A model generated the notes under the pieces. That model was given only the letters and a program-made list of their open reading frames with translations. It had not been told where the DNA came from and did no database searches. A program made the translations under genes and the position numbers. A stretch of 64,000 bases of DNA from DASZIT01 sp036489495. Lineage in GTDB: Bacteria > Actinomycetota > Acidimicrobiia > Acidimicrobiales > RAAP-2. The stretch lies in the NCBI GenBank assembly GCA_036489495.1, contig DASXFR010000087.1:58366-122365 (forward strand), given 5' to 3'. This document shows positions 25,941 through 35,748 of the stretch, in pieces. How positions within the stretch are numbered: the stretch's first letter is position 1; each line of letters opens with the position of its first letter.

Positions 25941-26122
25941 GGCGCTCCTCGGGGTCGGGACCTCACCTCCACAGTCTTATCCGCGCTATCCGGCACCCGG
26001 ACCCGTCCCCGGCCAAGGGGAGGGGGCGGCGAGTCTCGAAGGGGCAGCCGCCCGGTGGCCGGGTCTGGTGGCATTCCTGCAGCTCAACGGGCGTGTCACA
26101 CCCCCTCCGTAACGTGCGGTCC

Positions 26123-26497
26123 ATGACCATCCCCTCCACCCATCCGACCCACCTCCGCCTGGTGCATCTCGACCCAGTTCGGCGTCAGCCTCCCCGCCAT
26201 CGCTTCATGGTGGTGGCGGCGTGTCTGGTGCTCCTGGCCCTGGCCGTTGCTCCCCGAGCCTTTGCTGCGGTTATCGGCGCGCTGTTCTGCGTGGGAGCCG
26301 TGCTCGGGTTCGTTGCCGTCCGAGGCGTCTGGCGCACGCTGCGCCGACCGCTCGGTTCCCTCTCGGTGGGCGATGCGCTGCTCGGCGCGGCCGCACTGCG
26401 CTGGTGGAACCGGCTTCATCCCAGCCGCCCCGTCTACCCGCCCGACTACCGGGACTGGGCCCCAGACCCCAACCCCGGCTGGCACCCGTACCGGTGA
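26123..26497 (+). CDS. Small membrane protein, unknown function
   Basis: I use ATG 26123 (MTIPSTHPTHLRLV); the frame upstream to 25922 is low-complexity. The 124-residue protein has two adjacent hydrophobic helices (RFMVVAACLVLLALAVAP and AVIGALFCVGAVLGFVAV) and a basic C-terminal tail ending in PDPNPGWHPYR. No family is recognised. It is divergent from the aldolase gene and convergent with the DUF58/transglutaminase gene. Confidence 0.55.
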   Translation: MTIPSTHPTHLRLVHLDPVRRQPPRHRFMVVAACLVLLALAVAPRAFAAVIGALFCVGAVLGFVAVRGVWRTLRRPLGSLSVGDALLGAAALRWWNRLHPSRPVYPPDYRDWAPDPNPGWHPYR

Positions 26498-26585
26498 CGG
26501 TGGGCTCCTACCGGCGGTGACCGGGGCGGTGCACTGACCGAGGCAGCCGCAGGCACCGGCGAGCACCCGAGGTCGCCGGTTGGGC

Positions 26586-29500
26586 TCACCTCACCACGGC
26601 CGACACCGGTGGAGGCCCGAAGAATGCCCGCCCGAGTGCCGTAGCCAAGGCGTCGAGCTGCCGAGCCGTCTCCAGGGGTACCCGCCCCTGGCAACGACGC
26701 GCGTAGGCGTTGGCGGTCTCGGCCGAGCGCCGTTCCCCGATCAGCGGGCCGACCGTCGCACACGCCTGCTCCCAGGCCCGGAGCAGTTCGTAGGGCACGC
26801 CTCCCTCTCGGCCGGCTCCCTTCGGTCCCCGGATACCCCCAATCACGGCACGGGCGACACGTCGACGAAAGCGCCCGGCAACCAAGAAGAGAAGGACGAG
26901 AAGGAGCGCCGCCCCAACCGCCCCCCAGACGACGAAGTCGACGCTGGTCCCGGGCTCCGGAGCCCGGCTACTGCCGGGCGGGACCCGGGCGGGGGATGGT
27001 GCCGTCGTCGGGGTGACGCCGATTGGTAGTGGAACCAACCCCGGCAAGGTCGCCTCCCCGTGCGGAGCGGACGGGTCAGGCGAGTTGCCGCTGGAGTGGG
27101 TCGGAACTCCCACCGGGGCGACCGAGGTGCCTCCGGCCGCACCGACCTGGCTGGGCAATATTCCGGTGTAGTTGGTGTTCCCGGGCGGCCCCCGTCCAGG
27201 AGTGGGTTCAAAGCGTACCCACCCCAATCCGGCGAAGAGGACTTCCGGCCAGGAGTGGATGTCGGCCGGCGTCACTTGGTAGGTGTCACCCTGGACCAGT
27301 TGACCCGGGGTGGTCCCGACCGCCACCCGGGTGGGCAGCCCGTCGATCCGAGCCATCAGCGCGAAAGCGGCGGAGAACTGTTGGCAGTAACCCGCGTGGG
27401 TCACGAAGAGGAAGCGTTCGAGCTGATTGCCCGGCCCGGTCGGCGGGTTGAGGTTATAGGTCTCATGGGCCCGGAGATAGTTCTGGATGGCGACTGCCTT
27501 CGCGAACGGCGTGGTGAGGCCGGCGACGACCTGATGAGCGAGGCGGACAACCCGATCGGGCTCGGTAGGGACCCCGAGATCGACCGGGGGAGGGTCGGCA
27601 ACCAGCGTGGCACCGGCAAGCGCCGCGGCGCTGGGCATCGGTTGCAAGGCATCGATCGCATAGGTGGCGCCTGGGGCGGCGGGCTCCTGGTCGGGAACGA
27701 ACAGGGTCTCCGATTCCGGAGCCCAGTCCAGTCCGGAAATCCCCGAGATGCTCAACGGGATGCCCCCGACTGGGAGCCATGGACTGGCCAGACCCACCAG
27801 ATGGAAGACCTCGACCACTCGCCGCCCATTGGGCATCGGCTGCGGCCCGGAGGCGAACGGAGTAAACGCCGAACTGGCGGAGACAAACCCGGCCGGCCCG
27901 AGGACGTCGAGGGTCAGGAGCTGCCAGTAGTCCGGCACCGGGCTGCGCACGGTGAACAGGACCGGGCCCCCGGTCTCCGAGAGCTGCGGGGCAAAGCTGA
28001 CGGTTGGGTCGATATGGACGAGTCCCCCCGGGCCGGCAGTCCGGAGCGACACCAGGCCACCTCCGGTCGCCGAGACGGCCAAGTTGCCGAGCCAACCGGC
28101 CAACGCCAGGCATGCCCCGAAGAACGTCACCGCGGCGGCAACCCGGATCCAATGAAGCCGCCGGTCTCGCGGGTACCCCAGCCGGACCGAGGAGGACGTC
28201 CCACCGCCGCCACCGGTTTGTTGTTGCCTCGAGACCTGGATGATCTCTCGGCTCCCGCCGGCGAGCAGCCCTATGGCCAACACCATGGAAGCGGCCAGGA
28301 CCCCGCATGTCGTCACCGACAGGTGGCCGACACCTTCGGTGGCCCCGAACACCACCACCAGCGAGGCTGGAACCGCGGCCCAGACCCCCTTTCCGCGTCG
28401 GGTCAGGAACTCGGCCAGAGTGGCGGCCAATCCCACCGCCACCGTCGAGCCGACCACCAGCGGGATGCGTTCCGGAGCGAGGACCCCGGTCAGCCTTAGG
28501 TTGACCGGCAATCGCCAAAGCGCTCGACCCAGCGGGGCGAAATCGTTGATGATCGGCGGGTGCCCGGGGTGTCCTCCGTTGGCCACCAGCCCGGCGATGA
28601 CCGCGGTGCCCACGACGCCACCCAGGACGCCAAGCGTTACCGAGGGTCGGACCCGCCGGCTCCCCCGGCGCGACAGGAGGCGGGCCCCGGCGTCAGTGAG
28701 GAAAGGCATCCCGTGCCCGGCCAAGGCTGCCGCCACCAACGGGACGACCCAACCGTCGCCCATGAACAGCAGACCGAGGGCGGCAATGGCAACCCCGCTG
28801 GCGATGAGGCGCCCGATCACCCCAATCGCGCCAGCCGCCACCGGTGGAAGCGGGGGTGGCGAGCGGAGGGGTACCGGTTGTAGCAGGGAGCGGGGATCTG
28901 TTCCGTCGGCGAGACCGCCGAGACGCGCCGGGTTCGATCTCAACTGCGCGGGCCCCTCGGCCACCACGTACTCGGTCCTCTGCCGGGGCCGGGCGGTGAC
29001 CGGACACCCGGCGGGCGTGGTGACGATGATCACCCGCTCACAACGCCGGAGGGCCGGCAAACGTTCGATGAGCGCTTCCGGAGGGGGCCCGGGTCGGGGG
29101 CGCTCGGAGGCGAGGGCGGCCAACACCTCGGAGAAACGGGCAGAGGTCGCCAGCGGCCCGCTGTCGAGCCCGGCAGTCGTGACCAATCGGGTCGGTCCCC
29201 CACCCTGACGGGGTTGGACGAGCCCGGCGGCCAGCCCGATCGTCCGCTCGAAGGAATCGGGGGTGTGGACGGCGGGACGGAGATCGACCAACACTGCGGT
29301 GGTCGCCCGCAGCGAGGTGTCCGGCATCTGGACCATCCAGTGACCCAGTCGTTCACTGGTGGTCCAGTGCACCCGGCGGAGCTCGTCGCCGTCTTCGAAC
29401 GGCTTGAGGGCGGCGCTCGGTTCGCCTTCGGTCCCGAATGCCAGCCGACCACCGGCCGGCGAGAGGGGAAGCGGGTGCACGAGGAACCGCCGGCGGACAC

Positions 29501-29996
29501 GGCTGGTACGCTGGCGCACCACACTGAGGCCGAGGGGATCAGAGCGCCACATCATCGACTCGCCGAGGGCGAAGGTCCCCCGTTCCCGGGTGTCAATGGG
29601 GAGTGAGAAGGAGACCCGAGAGGCGCGATGCCGCCAGCCGGTGAGCTCGCCGGTCAACTGCGCCGGCATCCCGACCGCCACCATCGGCGGCTGGGTACGC
29701 AAGTTGATCACGCTGACCCGCCCCCGGAACCACGCCATCACCCGGCAGCCGGACACCAGTGCGACCACGGCAATGCCGCCCTGCGCCAGCTCCACACTGC
29801 CGACCACCAGCCCGGCGCCGGTGACCGCCACCCCGAGGGCGATGGCTGCCCGTCCCCGGCCGGTGAGGGCGGCCCCTCGTCGACCTCGGGCCGCTCGCGA
29901 CGCCTCGACCTGTTTTTTGCGCTTATCCAGCTCGATGATGAGGTCCCCGGGCAGCCGCTCTCTCTGCCTCTGGGTCTCCGGCCAAGTGACCGTCAC
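26586..29996 (-). CDS. DUF58 - transglutaminase (TgpA-like) fusion protein
   Basis: A 1136-residue membrane protein. Residues 1-345 are a DUF58 domain (two TM helices near 50-88, then ALKPFEDGDELRRVHWTTS at 197-214, and VLVDLR). Residues about 390-640 hold six or more TM helices. A transglutaminase-like domain follows with Cys871 (AGYCQQF), His914 (IHSWPEV) and Glu930 (RFEPTPG, where Asp is usual). A last TM helix lies near 1030-1050, then a short DUF4129-like tail. DUF58 and TgpA are normally separate genes downstream of moxR. Here they are one frame with no internal stop. The start overlaps moxR by 4 bp. Role: probably envelope or peptide cross-link chemistry. Confidence 0.9.
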   Translation of the reverse strand: MTVTWPETQRQRERLPGDLIIELDKRKKQVEASRAARGRRGAALTGRGRAAIALGVAVTGAGLVVGSVELAQGGIAVVALVSGCRVMAWFRGRVSVINLRTQPPMVAVGMPAQLTGELTGWRHRASRVSFSLPIDTRERGTFALGESMMWRSDPLGLSVVRQRTSRVRRRFLVHPLPLSPAGGRLAFGTEGEPSAALKPFEDGDELRRVHWTTSERLGHWMVQMPDTSLRATTAVLVDLRPAVHTPDSFERTIGLAAGLVQPRQGGGPTRLVTTAGLDSGPLATSARFSEVLAALASERPRPGPPPEALIERLPALRRCERVIIVTTPAGCPVTARPRQRTEYVVAEGPAQLRSNPARLGGLADGTDPRSLLQPVPLRSPPPLPPVAAGAIGVIGRLIASGVAIAALGLLFMGDGWVVPLVAAALAGHGMPFLTDAGARLLSRRGSRRVRPSVTLGVLGGVVGTAVIAGLVANGGHPGHPPIINDFAPLGRALWRLPVNLRLTGVLAPERIPLVVGSTVAVGLAATLAEFLTRRGKGVWAAVPASLVVVFGATEGVGHLSVTTCGVLAASMVLAIGLLAGGSREIIQVSRQQQTGGGGGTSSSVRLGYPRDRRLHWIRVAAAVTFFGACLALAGWLGNLAVSATGGGLVSLRTAGPGGLVHIDPTVSFAPQLSETGGPVLFTVRSPVPDYWQLLTLDVLGPAGFVSASSAFTPFASGPQPMPNGRRVVEVFHLVGLASPWLPVGGIPLSISGISGLDWAPESETLFVPDQEPAAPGATYAIDALQPMPSAAALAGATLVADPPPVDLGVPTEPDRVVRLAHQVVAGLTTPFAKAVAIQNYLRAHETYNLNPPTGPGNQLERFLFVTHAGYCQQFSAAFALMARIDGLPTRVAVGTTPGQLVQGDTYQVTPADIHSWPEVLFAGLGWVRFEPTPGRGPPGNTNYTGILPSQVGAAGGTSVAPVGVPTHSSGNSPDPSAPHGEATLPGLVPLPIGVTPTTAPSPARVPPGSSRAPEPGTSVDFVVWGAVGAALLLVLLFLVAGRFRRRVARAVIGGIRGPKGAGREGGVPYELLRAWEQACATVGPLIGERRSAETANAYARRCQGRVPLETARQLDALATALGRAFFGPPPVSAVVR

Positions 29997-31045
29997 CGTT
30001 CCGGGAACGGAACCGGCACCGCCCGGACGATCTCGTCGAGCAGCGCACTGACCTCCGCCCGGTCCACGATGACGCCGAGGCCCAGCCGATGGGCGAGGGT
30101 CGGTTCGACCAGCTCGAGCAGATCGTCAGGGAGGACATAGTTGCGGCCCTGCACCGCGGCCCAGACCCGGGCGGCGGCCGCCAGCCCGAGGAGAGCGCGG
30201 GGGGATACCCCGGGGTGCAGGCGGGGTTCGCTCCGGGTGGCGCCGGCCAACTCGACGAGGTAGCGGCGAAGGGCCGGAGCCAGATAGACCCGGGCGGCGA
30301 TGCTGGCGATCCGCAGCAGTTCGGCCGGGACCGTCACCGGTTCGATCACCACCGCCTCGGGTAGCGAGCCGAAGGTCGAACCGCCATGGCGGAGGAGGGC
30401 CATCTCGGCGTCGACCGAGGGGAATCCGAGATGGAGCCGGAAGAGGAATCGATCGAGTTGGCTCTCAGGGAGCGGATAGGTGCCTTCGAAATCGTCGGGA
30501 TTCTGGGTCGCCACCACGAAGAACGGGCGGGGGAGCGGATAGGTCACCCCGTCCAGGGTGATCTGGCGCTCTTCCATGGCCTCGAGCAGGGCGGCCTGGG
30601 TGCGCGGGGAAGCCCGATTGAGCTCGTCGACCATCACCACCTCGGCGAACAGCGGTCCCCGGCGGAGCTCCACCCTTCGGGCCGTCGCTCCCAACTCGCC
30701 GACGGGTACATGGACACCGGTCAGGTCGGTGGGCAACAGGTCGGGCGTGCACTGCACCCGTTGCCACTGGGCTCCGATGGCCGCGGCCAGGGCACGGGCC
30801 AGAGTCGTTTTGCCAACGCCGGGCACGTCCTCGACCAGCAGGTGCCCGCCGGACAGCAGACAGGCCACCGCCAGCCGGATGGCGTCGTCATGACCGACCA
30901 CGGCTTCGGCGACCGCCGCGACGATCTCCTGGAGCCAGGCGGCCGCCTCTTGGACCTCGGACTCCGACGCCGGTGGTGCCTCGGCAACCCCTTCGGTCAG
31001 GGCCACGGGGTTGCCCGCGGGCTGGCCAGAGGATTCGCCCGGCAT
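29993..31045 (-). CDS. MoxR-family AAA+ ATPase
   Basis: A 350-residue ATPase. The Walker A is EDVPGVGKTTLA (about 72-82) and the Walker B VVMVDELNRASP, followed by ALLEAMEERQITLDG and VVATQNPDDFEGTYPLPESQLDRF. These are MoxR hallmarks. MoxR ATPases act as chaperones for the maturation of partner proteins, usually with DUF58 proteins encoded next door. The stop overlaps the fusion gene start by 4 bases (ATGA), so the two are coupled. The N-terminal 30 residues are low-complexity. Confidence 0.92.
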   Translation of the reverse strand: MPGESSGQPAGNPVALTEGVAEAPPASESEVQEAAAWLQEIVAAVAEAVVGHDDAIRLAVACLLSGGHLLVEDVPGVGKTTLARALAAAIGAQWQRVQCTPDLLPTDLTGVHVPVGELGATARRVELRRGPLFAEVVMVDELNRASPRTQAALLEAMEERQITLDGVTYPLPRPFFVVATQNPDDFEGTYPLPESQLDRFLFRLHLGFPSVDAEMALLRHGGSTFGSLPEAVVIEPVTVPAELLRIASIAARVYLAPALRRYLVELAGATRSEPRLHPGVSPRALLGLAAAARVWAAVQGRNYVLPDDLLELVEPTLAHRLGLGVIVDRAEVSALLDEIVRAVPVPFPER

Positions 31046-31418
31046 CGGGGACGATGGGCTCGCACATCCCCATGATTGCCGAGTGCCGCCACCGGTGTGC
31101 AGTCAGCTTTTGTTGCAACTTGATGACGGATGTACCGCCGACCGGACCCGCGGATCAGCCGTCCCTGCCGTCCCACCCGCCCAGCCCTACCCGACCTTGC
31201 CCCCGTAGGGGCCGGCGCCGGTCGGAGCCATCAAGAACAGGACGGCACGATGCCGACGACACCTCAACTTCATCGAAGCAAGACAGGAAAGTTGTGGCAC
31301 CGTTTTTGGCAATTAGTTTCCCATTTCCGCGGGTTGTTTCGGGGGTACCCTGAACTCATCGCGCGCGGAGGAGAGTCACGAACCCGCATCGAGTCGCGAC
31401 TCAGTGAAAGTTGGCGCG
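31046..31418. other. Divergent intergenic region, no gene
   Basis: About 370 bp between the moxR start and the secreted FN3/IPT gene. It is less GC-rich near 31270-31350, with short T and A runs, which suits promoters. I cannot assign -35/-10 pairs with confidence, and ORFs here are shadows. Confidence 0.5.
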
Positions 31419-33509
31419 ATGAAACAGCGGGGCCGTACAGCCAGCGTCTTGGCCGCAATGAGCATGGTCGTTGGGGCCATGGGGGGTGCCCTGGTGATGG
31501 CTCAACCGGTTGGCGGGATTCCCGCCGGGAGCGTTGTCCAATACGACAGCACGATCAACCCGTTGCCCGGCAACCTGCCGAGTATCGGTGCCCAGTCTGA
31601 GCATTTCAACGAGTTCGGAAATGAGGTCACCCTGGCCCCGTCGGCGCTGGCTGTCGGCCAGGTGACCGTGACGATGAGCAGTCAGGCTTGTGAAACGGGT
31701 GGAGGGGTCACCTGCGTGACGACGCCGGGAACATCCTTCCCGGAGACGTTCACGCTCAACCTCTACAACGTCAACCCGCTCCATACGCTCGGGAGCCTCA
31801 TCACCACGTTGACCCAAACGGTCAACATCCCGTTCCGCCCGTCCGCTGACCTCACCAACTGCACGGGGGGCAACGCCGGCCGGTGGTTCGACGCGGCGGG
31901 CGTCTGCGACACCGGCCTCGCCACCAACGTCGTCTTCGATCTCAGCGCCGCCAACGTCGTCCTCCCGACCCACCTCATCTACGGCATCGGCTACGACACC
32001 TCAACGTTTGGCCCCAACCCGACCGGCGTGCCGGGTCCCGCCGACTCGCTCAACCTTGCCCTGTCCCAGGACCCCACCAATGTCTCCGTGGGTTCGGATC
32101 CGAACCCCGGAACCGTCTTCCAGAACAGCCCGGATGCGGCGTTCTACTGCGATAGTGGGGCCGCCGGGGTGGGTACGTTCCGGCTTGACTCGCCGACAGT
32201 CGCCTGTTGGGGCGTCTCTTCTCCGGCGGGGCCTCCCTCTTACGTCCCTGCGGTGCAAATCAGCACCGTCGCCCCTCCCCCGGTTATCACCGTTCCCGGC
32301 GCACCGACCCTCGTCTCCGCGACGCCAGGTAACGCCAGTGTCACGCTCACCTGGACCCCACCAGCCAGCGACGGTGGCTCGGCCATCACCGGCTACAACG
32401 TGTTCGTTGGAACAGCCTCGGGAGGCGAATCATCCACACCGGCCAACGGATCAACTCTGGTCAGCGGCAACACGTTCACGGTGACCGGGCTCACCAATGG
32501 AACTCCGTATTTCTTCACCGTGAAGGCGGTGAACAGCGTGGGCTCCTCGTCGGCTTCCAACGAAGTATCGGCCACTCCGGTTTCCAATGCGCCATCGGTC
32601 ACATCTATCAACCCGGCGACGGGGCCTGCCGCCGGCGGAACGTCGGTGACCATCACGGGCACCAACCTGACCGGGGCAACTTCCGTCAGGTTCGGCGCCA
32701 CCTCCGCGACCAGCTTCACGGTGGGCAGTGCCACCTCCGTCACGGCCGTCGCACCGGCGGGATCGGGCACCGTCGATGTGACGGTGACGACGCCGGTGGG
32801 TACCTCGGCCACGAGCGCGGCCGATCAGTTCACCTACACGCAAGCACCGCCACCGCCACCGCCACCGCCACCGCCGACTCTAGGTAAGGGCTACTGGCTG
32901 GTGGCATCCGACGGGGGAATCTTCTCCTTCGGCGACGCCTCCTTCTTCGGCTCCACCGGCGGCATGCACCTCAACCAGCCCATCGTCGGCATGTCCAGGA
33001 CGCCGGACGGTAAGGGCTACTGGTTGGTGGCGTCGGATGGCGGGATCTTCGCCTTCGGCGACGCCGCCTTCTTCGGCTCCACCGGCGGTACGCACCTCAA
33101 CCAGCCCATCGTCGGGATGTCGATGACCCCGGACGGTAAGGGCTACTGGTTGGTGGCCAAGGATGGCGGGATCTTTGCCTTCGGCGACGCTGCCTTCTTC
33201 GGCTCCACCGGCGGCATGCACCTCAACCAGCCCATCGTCGGCATGTCCATGACGCCGGACGGCAAGGGCTACTGGTTGGTGGCGTCGGATGGCGGGATCT
33301 TCGCCTTCGGCGACGCCGCCTTCTTCGGCTCCACCGGCGGTACGCACCTCAACCAGCCCATCGTCGGGATGTCGGTGACCCCGGGCGGCAGGGGCTACTG
33401 GCTGGTGGCCTCGGACGGGGGAATCTTCGCCTTCGGCGAGGCTTCCTTCTTCGGCTCCACCGGCGGACTGCACCTCAACCAGCCCATCGTCGGGATGTCG
33501 GTGACATAG
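31419..33509 (+). CDS. Secreted FN3/IPT protein with C-terminal YWLVASDGGIF repeats
   Basis: 696 residues from ATG 31419. A signal peptide ends near residue 28 (MVVGAMGGALVMA). Residues 30-275 form a beta-rich region of unknown family with paired cysteines. An FN3 domain follows (APTLVSATPGNASVTLTWTP... ATP) and then an IPT/TIG domain (PSVTSINPATGPAAGGTSVTITG). A 10-proline linker leads to five 42-residue repeats (GKGYWLVASDGGIFSFGDASFFGSTGG type). It is likely exported and surface-bound or released. The repeats recur in the protein at 8036-9859. Function unknown; ligand binding or adhesion is likely. Confidence 0.85.
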   Translation: MKQRGRTASVLAAMSMVVGAMGGALVMAQPVGGIPAGSVVQYDSTINPLPGNLPSIGAQSEHFNEFGNEVTLAPSALAVGQVTVTMSSQACETGGGVTCVTTPGTSFPETFTLNLYNVNPLHTLGSLITTLTQTVNIPFRPSADLTNCTGGNAGRWFDAAGVCDTGLATNVVFDLSAANVVLPTHLIYGIGYDTSTFGPNPTGVPGPADSLNLALSQDPTNVSVGSDPNPGTVFQNSPDAAFYCDSGAAGVGTFRLDSPTVACWGVSSPAGPPSYVPAVQISTVAPPPVITVPGAPTLVSATPGNASVTLTWTPPASDGGSAITGYNVFVGTASGGESSTPANGSTLVSGNTFTVTGLTNGTPYFFTVKAVNSVGSSSASNEVSATPVSNAPSVTSINPATGPAAGGTSVTITGTNLTGATSVRFGATSATSFTVGSATSVTAVAPAGSGTVDVTVTTPVGTSATSAADQFTYTQAPPPPPPPPPPTLGKGYWLVASDGGIFSFGDASFFGSTGGMHLNQPIVGMSRTPDGKGYWLVASDGGIFAFGDAAFFGSTGGTHLNQPIVGMSMTPDGKGYWLVAKDGGIFAFGDAAFFGSTGGMHLNQPIVGMSMTPDGKGYWLVASDGGIFAFGDAAFFGSTGGTHLNQPIVGMSVTPGGRGYWLVASDGGIFAFGEASFFGSTGGLHLNQPIVGMSVT
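32887..33506 (+). repeat. Five near-identical 126-bp tandem repeats
   Basis: Units begin at about 32887, 33013, 33139, 33265 and 33391, exactly 126 bp (42 codons) apart, with high DNA identity. The third and fourth units are closest. Such high identity suggests recent duplication or gene conversion, so copy number may vary between strains and be collapsed in assemblies. Confidence 0.9.
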
Positions 33510-33549
33510 GAACCGGTGCGCCGACACCTCACTTGATCAGCACGCAGGC

Positions 33550-35433
33550 TCAAGAGACCTCAACCCCGTAGGTGCCGGCCCCGGTCAGGGCCACCCAGGC
33601 CAGGCGGCTCCCATCCGGATTCTGGACAACCGCATCGAGGGTGGCGACGCCGTTCACGCGGACCGAACCGGAATCGGTCGCCGGGATGTACACCTCGGTC
33701 TCGAGATCGCGGGCGCCCGGCTTCACTGCTGATCGGGAGATGGCGCTCATGGTGAAGGAGCCCGATGCGGGCGTGTAGGCGAAGGACACCAGCTGTCCGG
33801 CCGTCGCCCGGGGATAGACCCGGGAGACGTACTTCACCCGGGTCGGGATCAACGCGCCGTTGTCGGTCGGGAGGGTGGAGGCATCCCCCTCGAACATCGA
33901 CCACAGCCCCGGTTGGCAGGCGGCGGCGGTGACGCCCGGGTTGCAGTTTCCCTTCCAGGCCCAGAGCGTCGACCCGACTGCGGCTGTGTCCATGGCCGCC
34001 GTCTCACTGGACAGGATGGTGGTGTCGGCCGAATTGGGGTTCCCGAACTCCCCGATGAAGAAGGCGGCACCCATGGCTCGGGCTTCGGCGCTGGCCGTCA
34101 CCATGGCTTGCCCATAACCCAACGGGTAGAGGCCCGACAACACGCCGCCGGGAACCAGCGTGTCGAGCGTGAACACGTGGGTGTAGGCGTGAGGGGCGTA
34201 AACGATGCCGGGATAGGAGGTAAAGGGCAGCGAGAGGCCCAGCGCCACATCGGTCAGATTCCGGGTCGCCGTCGGCTCGACGAAGAACAGGTGCTGGGTG
34301 TCGCGGATGCCGAGATTCCTGTACCCACACCCGGCCCCATAAGCGGTGCCGGTCGGGCAGATCACTCCGTCGGCCGTACCGGTGAGGGCGTCGATCACCC
34401 GACGGTAGAAAGGATAGAGGTACCCCTGATCGAACAGGCCGGGGGCGGCGACCAACCCGGGCAGCGGCTCGTTCATGATCTCGTAGCCGGCCACGGCCGA
34501 GTCCCCCTTGAATCGTTGGGCCAAGGCGGCCATGGCCCCGATGTAGTGATCCTGGAGCCCGGGGCCCGGGGCGGCGCCCTGGGGCAACGGCTTCCCATTG
34601 GTCCCGGTGGGTACCGAGTTCAGCCAGAAGTTGGTGAAGGCGGTCTCGACAAAAGTGTTCAGATCGCTCTGGCCGAGAGGGCTGAGGGCGGGACCGCCGT
34701 CGGCCATCACCGCCCATTGGGGGGCACCGTCGGCGTGGCCCCCACTCTGCTGGGTCGGGCCCACGAGGCCAGGGATCGACAACGGGGAGGTCTCGGGGGT
34801 GAATCGGGAATAGTTGTCCTGGTGCATGTCGATGAGCACATGGATCCCCTGTTGGCTCGCCCAGTCGACCACTTGGGCGATGCGGTCGATGTAGGTGACG
34901 CTATAGGTGCCGGGGGTGGGCTCGAGCTGACTCCAGCTGACCGGCAGCCGGACGAAGTTGAAGCCCAGCGCCCGCATCTGGGCCAGGTCGTTCTCCGAGC
35001 CGGCCCACCCCGATTGGGCGTACTCCGGGAGTCCGGCCTGCACCTCGCAGACCGGGGGCTCGCTGATCTGGTGGGAGTTGGTCGGACAGGTCCCGTCGTA
35101 ACTCGAAGGGGTCTCGGGCCAGAAGGGGGCCGGACCCGGCTCTTGCCCGTTCGGCGTCAGGTACACATCGTCTTCGAGCCCGACCAGGTTGACCCCACGC
35201 AGCATCACCGTTCGCCCCTGGGCGTCGACGATCTGGGGGGCGGTGCCGGGTCCGTGGCTGACCGACAACCAGGGCAAACCGCCGGCCGAGGTGGCGGTGG
35301 CGGTCGCAGTGGTGAACGGGCGGCTCGGGGTCGACGCCGCTCCGGCAACCGTTGTCGCGGCGGGAAGGATCAGCGAGGCCAGCACCGCGGCCGCCGACAG
35401 TGTCGACGCCCACCTGGCCAGACCTTTGCGCAC
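33550..35433 (-). CDS. Secreted GH5-family glycoside hydrolase (endoglycoceramidase-like)
   Basis: GTG 35433 has AAGGAGG five bases upstream, so I prefer it to the longer frame from 35499. The signal peptide is RKGLARWASTLSAAAVLASLILPA. The GH5 TIM barrel runs from about residue 60 to 490 (of 627): MLRGVNLVG, FVRLPVSWSQLEPTPG, HVLIDMHQDNYSR. The acid/base Glu is in YEIMNEPLPG and the nucleophile Glu in FFIGEFGNP. The C-terminal 130 residues form a beta-sandwich (the jelly-roll seen in endoglycoceramidases). Substrates may be glycolipids or cellulose-like glycans. It is probably secreted. Confidence 0.9.
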   Translation of the reverse strand: MRKGLARWASTLSAAAVLASLILPAATTVAGAASTPSRPFTTATATATSAGGLPWLSVSHGPGTAPQIVDAQGRTVMLRGVNLVGLEDDVYLTPNGQEPGPAPFWPETPSSYDGTCPTNSHQISEPPVCEVQAGLPEYAQSGWAGSENDLAQMRALGFNFVRLPVSWSQLEPTPGTYSVTYIDRIAQVVDWASQQGIHVLIDMHQDNYSRFTPETSPLSIPGLVGPTQQSGGHADGAPQWAVMADGGPALSPLGQSDLNTFVETAFTNFWLNSVPTGTNGKPLPQGAAPGPGLQDHYIGAMAALAQRFKGDSAVAGYEIMNEPLPGLVAAPGLFDQGYLYPFYRRVIDALTGTADGVICPTGTAYGAGCGYRNLGIRDTQHLFFVEPTATRNLTDVALGLSLPFTSYPGIVYAPHAYTHVFTLDTLVPGGVLSGLYPLGYGQAMVTASAEARAMGAAFFIGEFGNPNSADTTILSSETAAMDTAAVGSTLWAWKGNCNPGVTAAACQPGLWSMFEGDASTLPTDNGALIPTRVKYVSRVYPRATAGQLVSFAYTPASGSFTMSAISRSAVKPGARDLETEVYIPATDSGSVRVNGVATLDAVVQNPDGSRLAWVALTGAGTYGVEVS

Positions 35434-35553
35434 CCGGACCTCCTTGCCGCTGGCGGCCAGGCTACTCAGGCGGTCAGGAACTGTTCTTCCATCGTTCATC
35501 TGTCGGCCACTCGAGTATGACCGCCCGTTTACCTGGGTTCCCTATCGTCGCGG

Positions 35554-35748
35554 GTGGTGACCCGAGCGAATTCGTCAGAGACCCCCACCGATACGGAGCT
35601 TCTGCCGACGCCGGCCACCACCAATCTCGCCACCCCCCCGCCGGAGACCGCGTGGTCCTATGTTGTCGAGTTGAGCGGGATCGCCCAGGCGTTCCAGGAC
35701 TTCATGCGCGAGATGGCTCGCCAGGATGCCGCCAGAAGGCCCGGATGA
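35554..35748 (+). CDS. Possible small ORF, unknown
   Basis: A 64-codon frame from GTG 35554 reading MVTRANSSETPTDTELLPTP, then a predicted amphipathic helix WSYVVELSGIAQAFQDFMREMARQD. The C-terminal half looks protein-like; the first half is low-complexity. No family match is recognised and the ribosome site is weak. It may be spurious. Confidence 0.3.
   Translation: MVTRANSSETPTDTELLPTPATTNLATPPPETAWSYVVELSGIAQAFQDFMREMARQDAARRPG

Noticed and set aside
32887..33506. CRISPR or IS interpretation of the 126-bp repeats
   Set aside because: Repeats are in frame, encode 42-residue protein units and have no spacers or cas genes nearby.
33913..35520. 535-residue plus-strand ORF over the GH5 gene
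   Set aside because: Antisense shadow; the minus strand has GH5 catalytic motifs, a signal peptide and a ribosome site.
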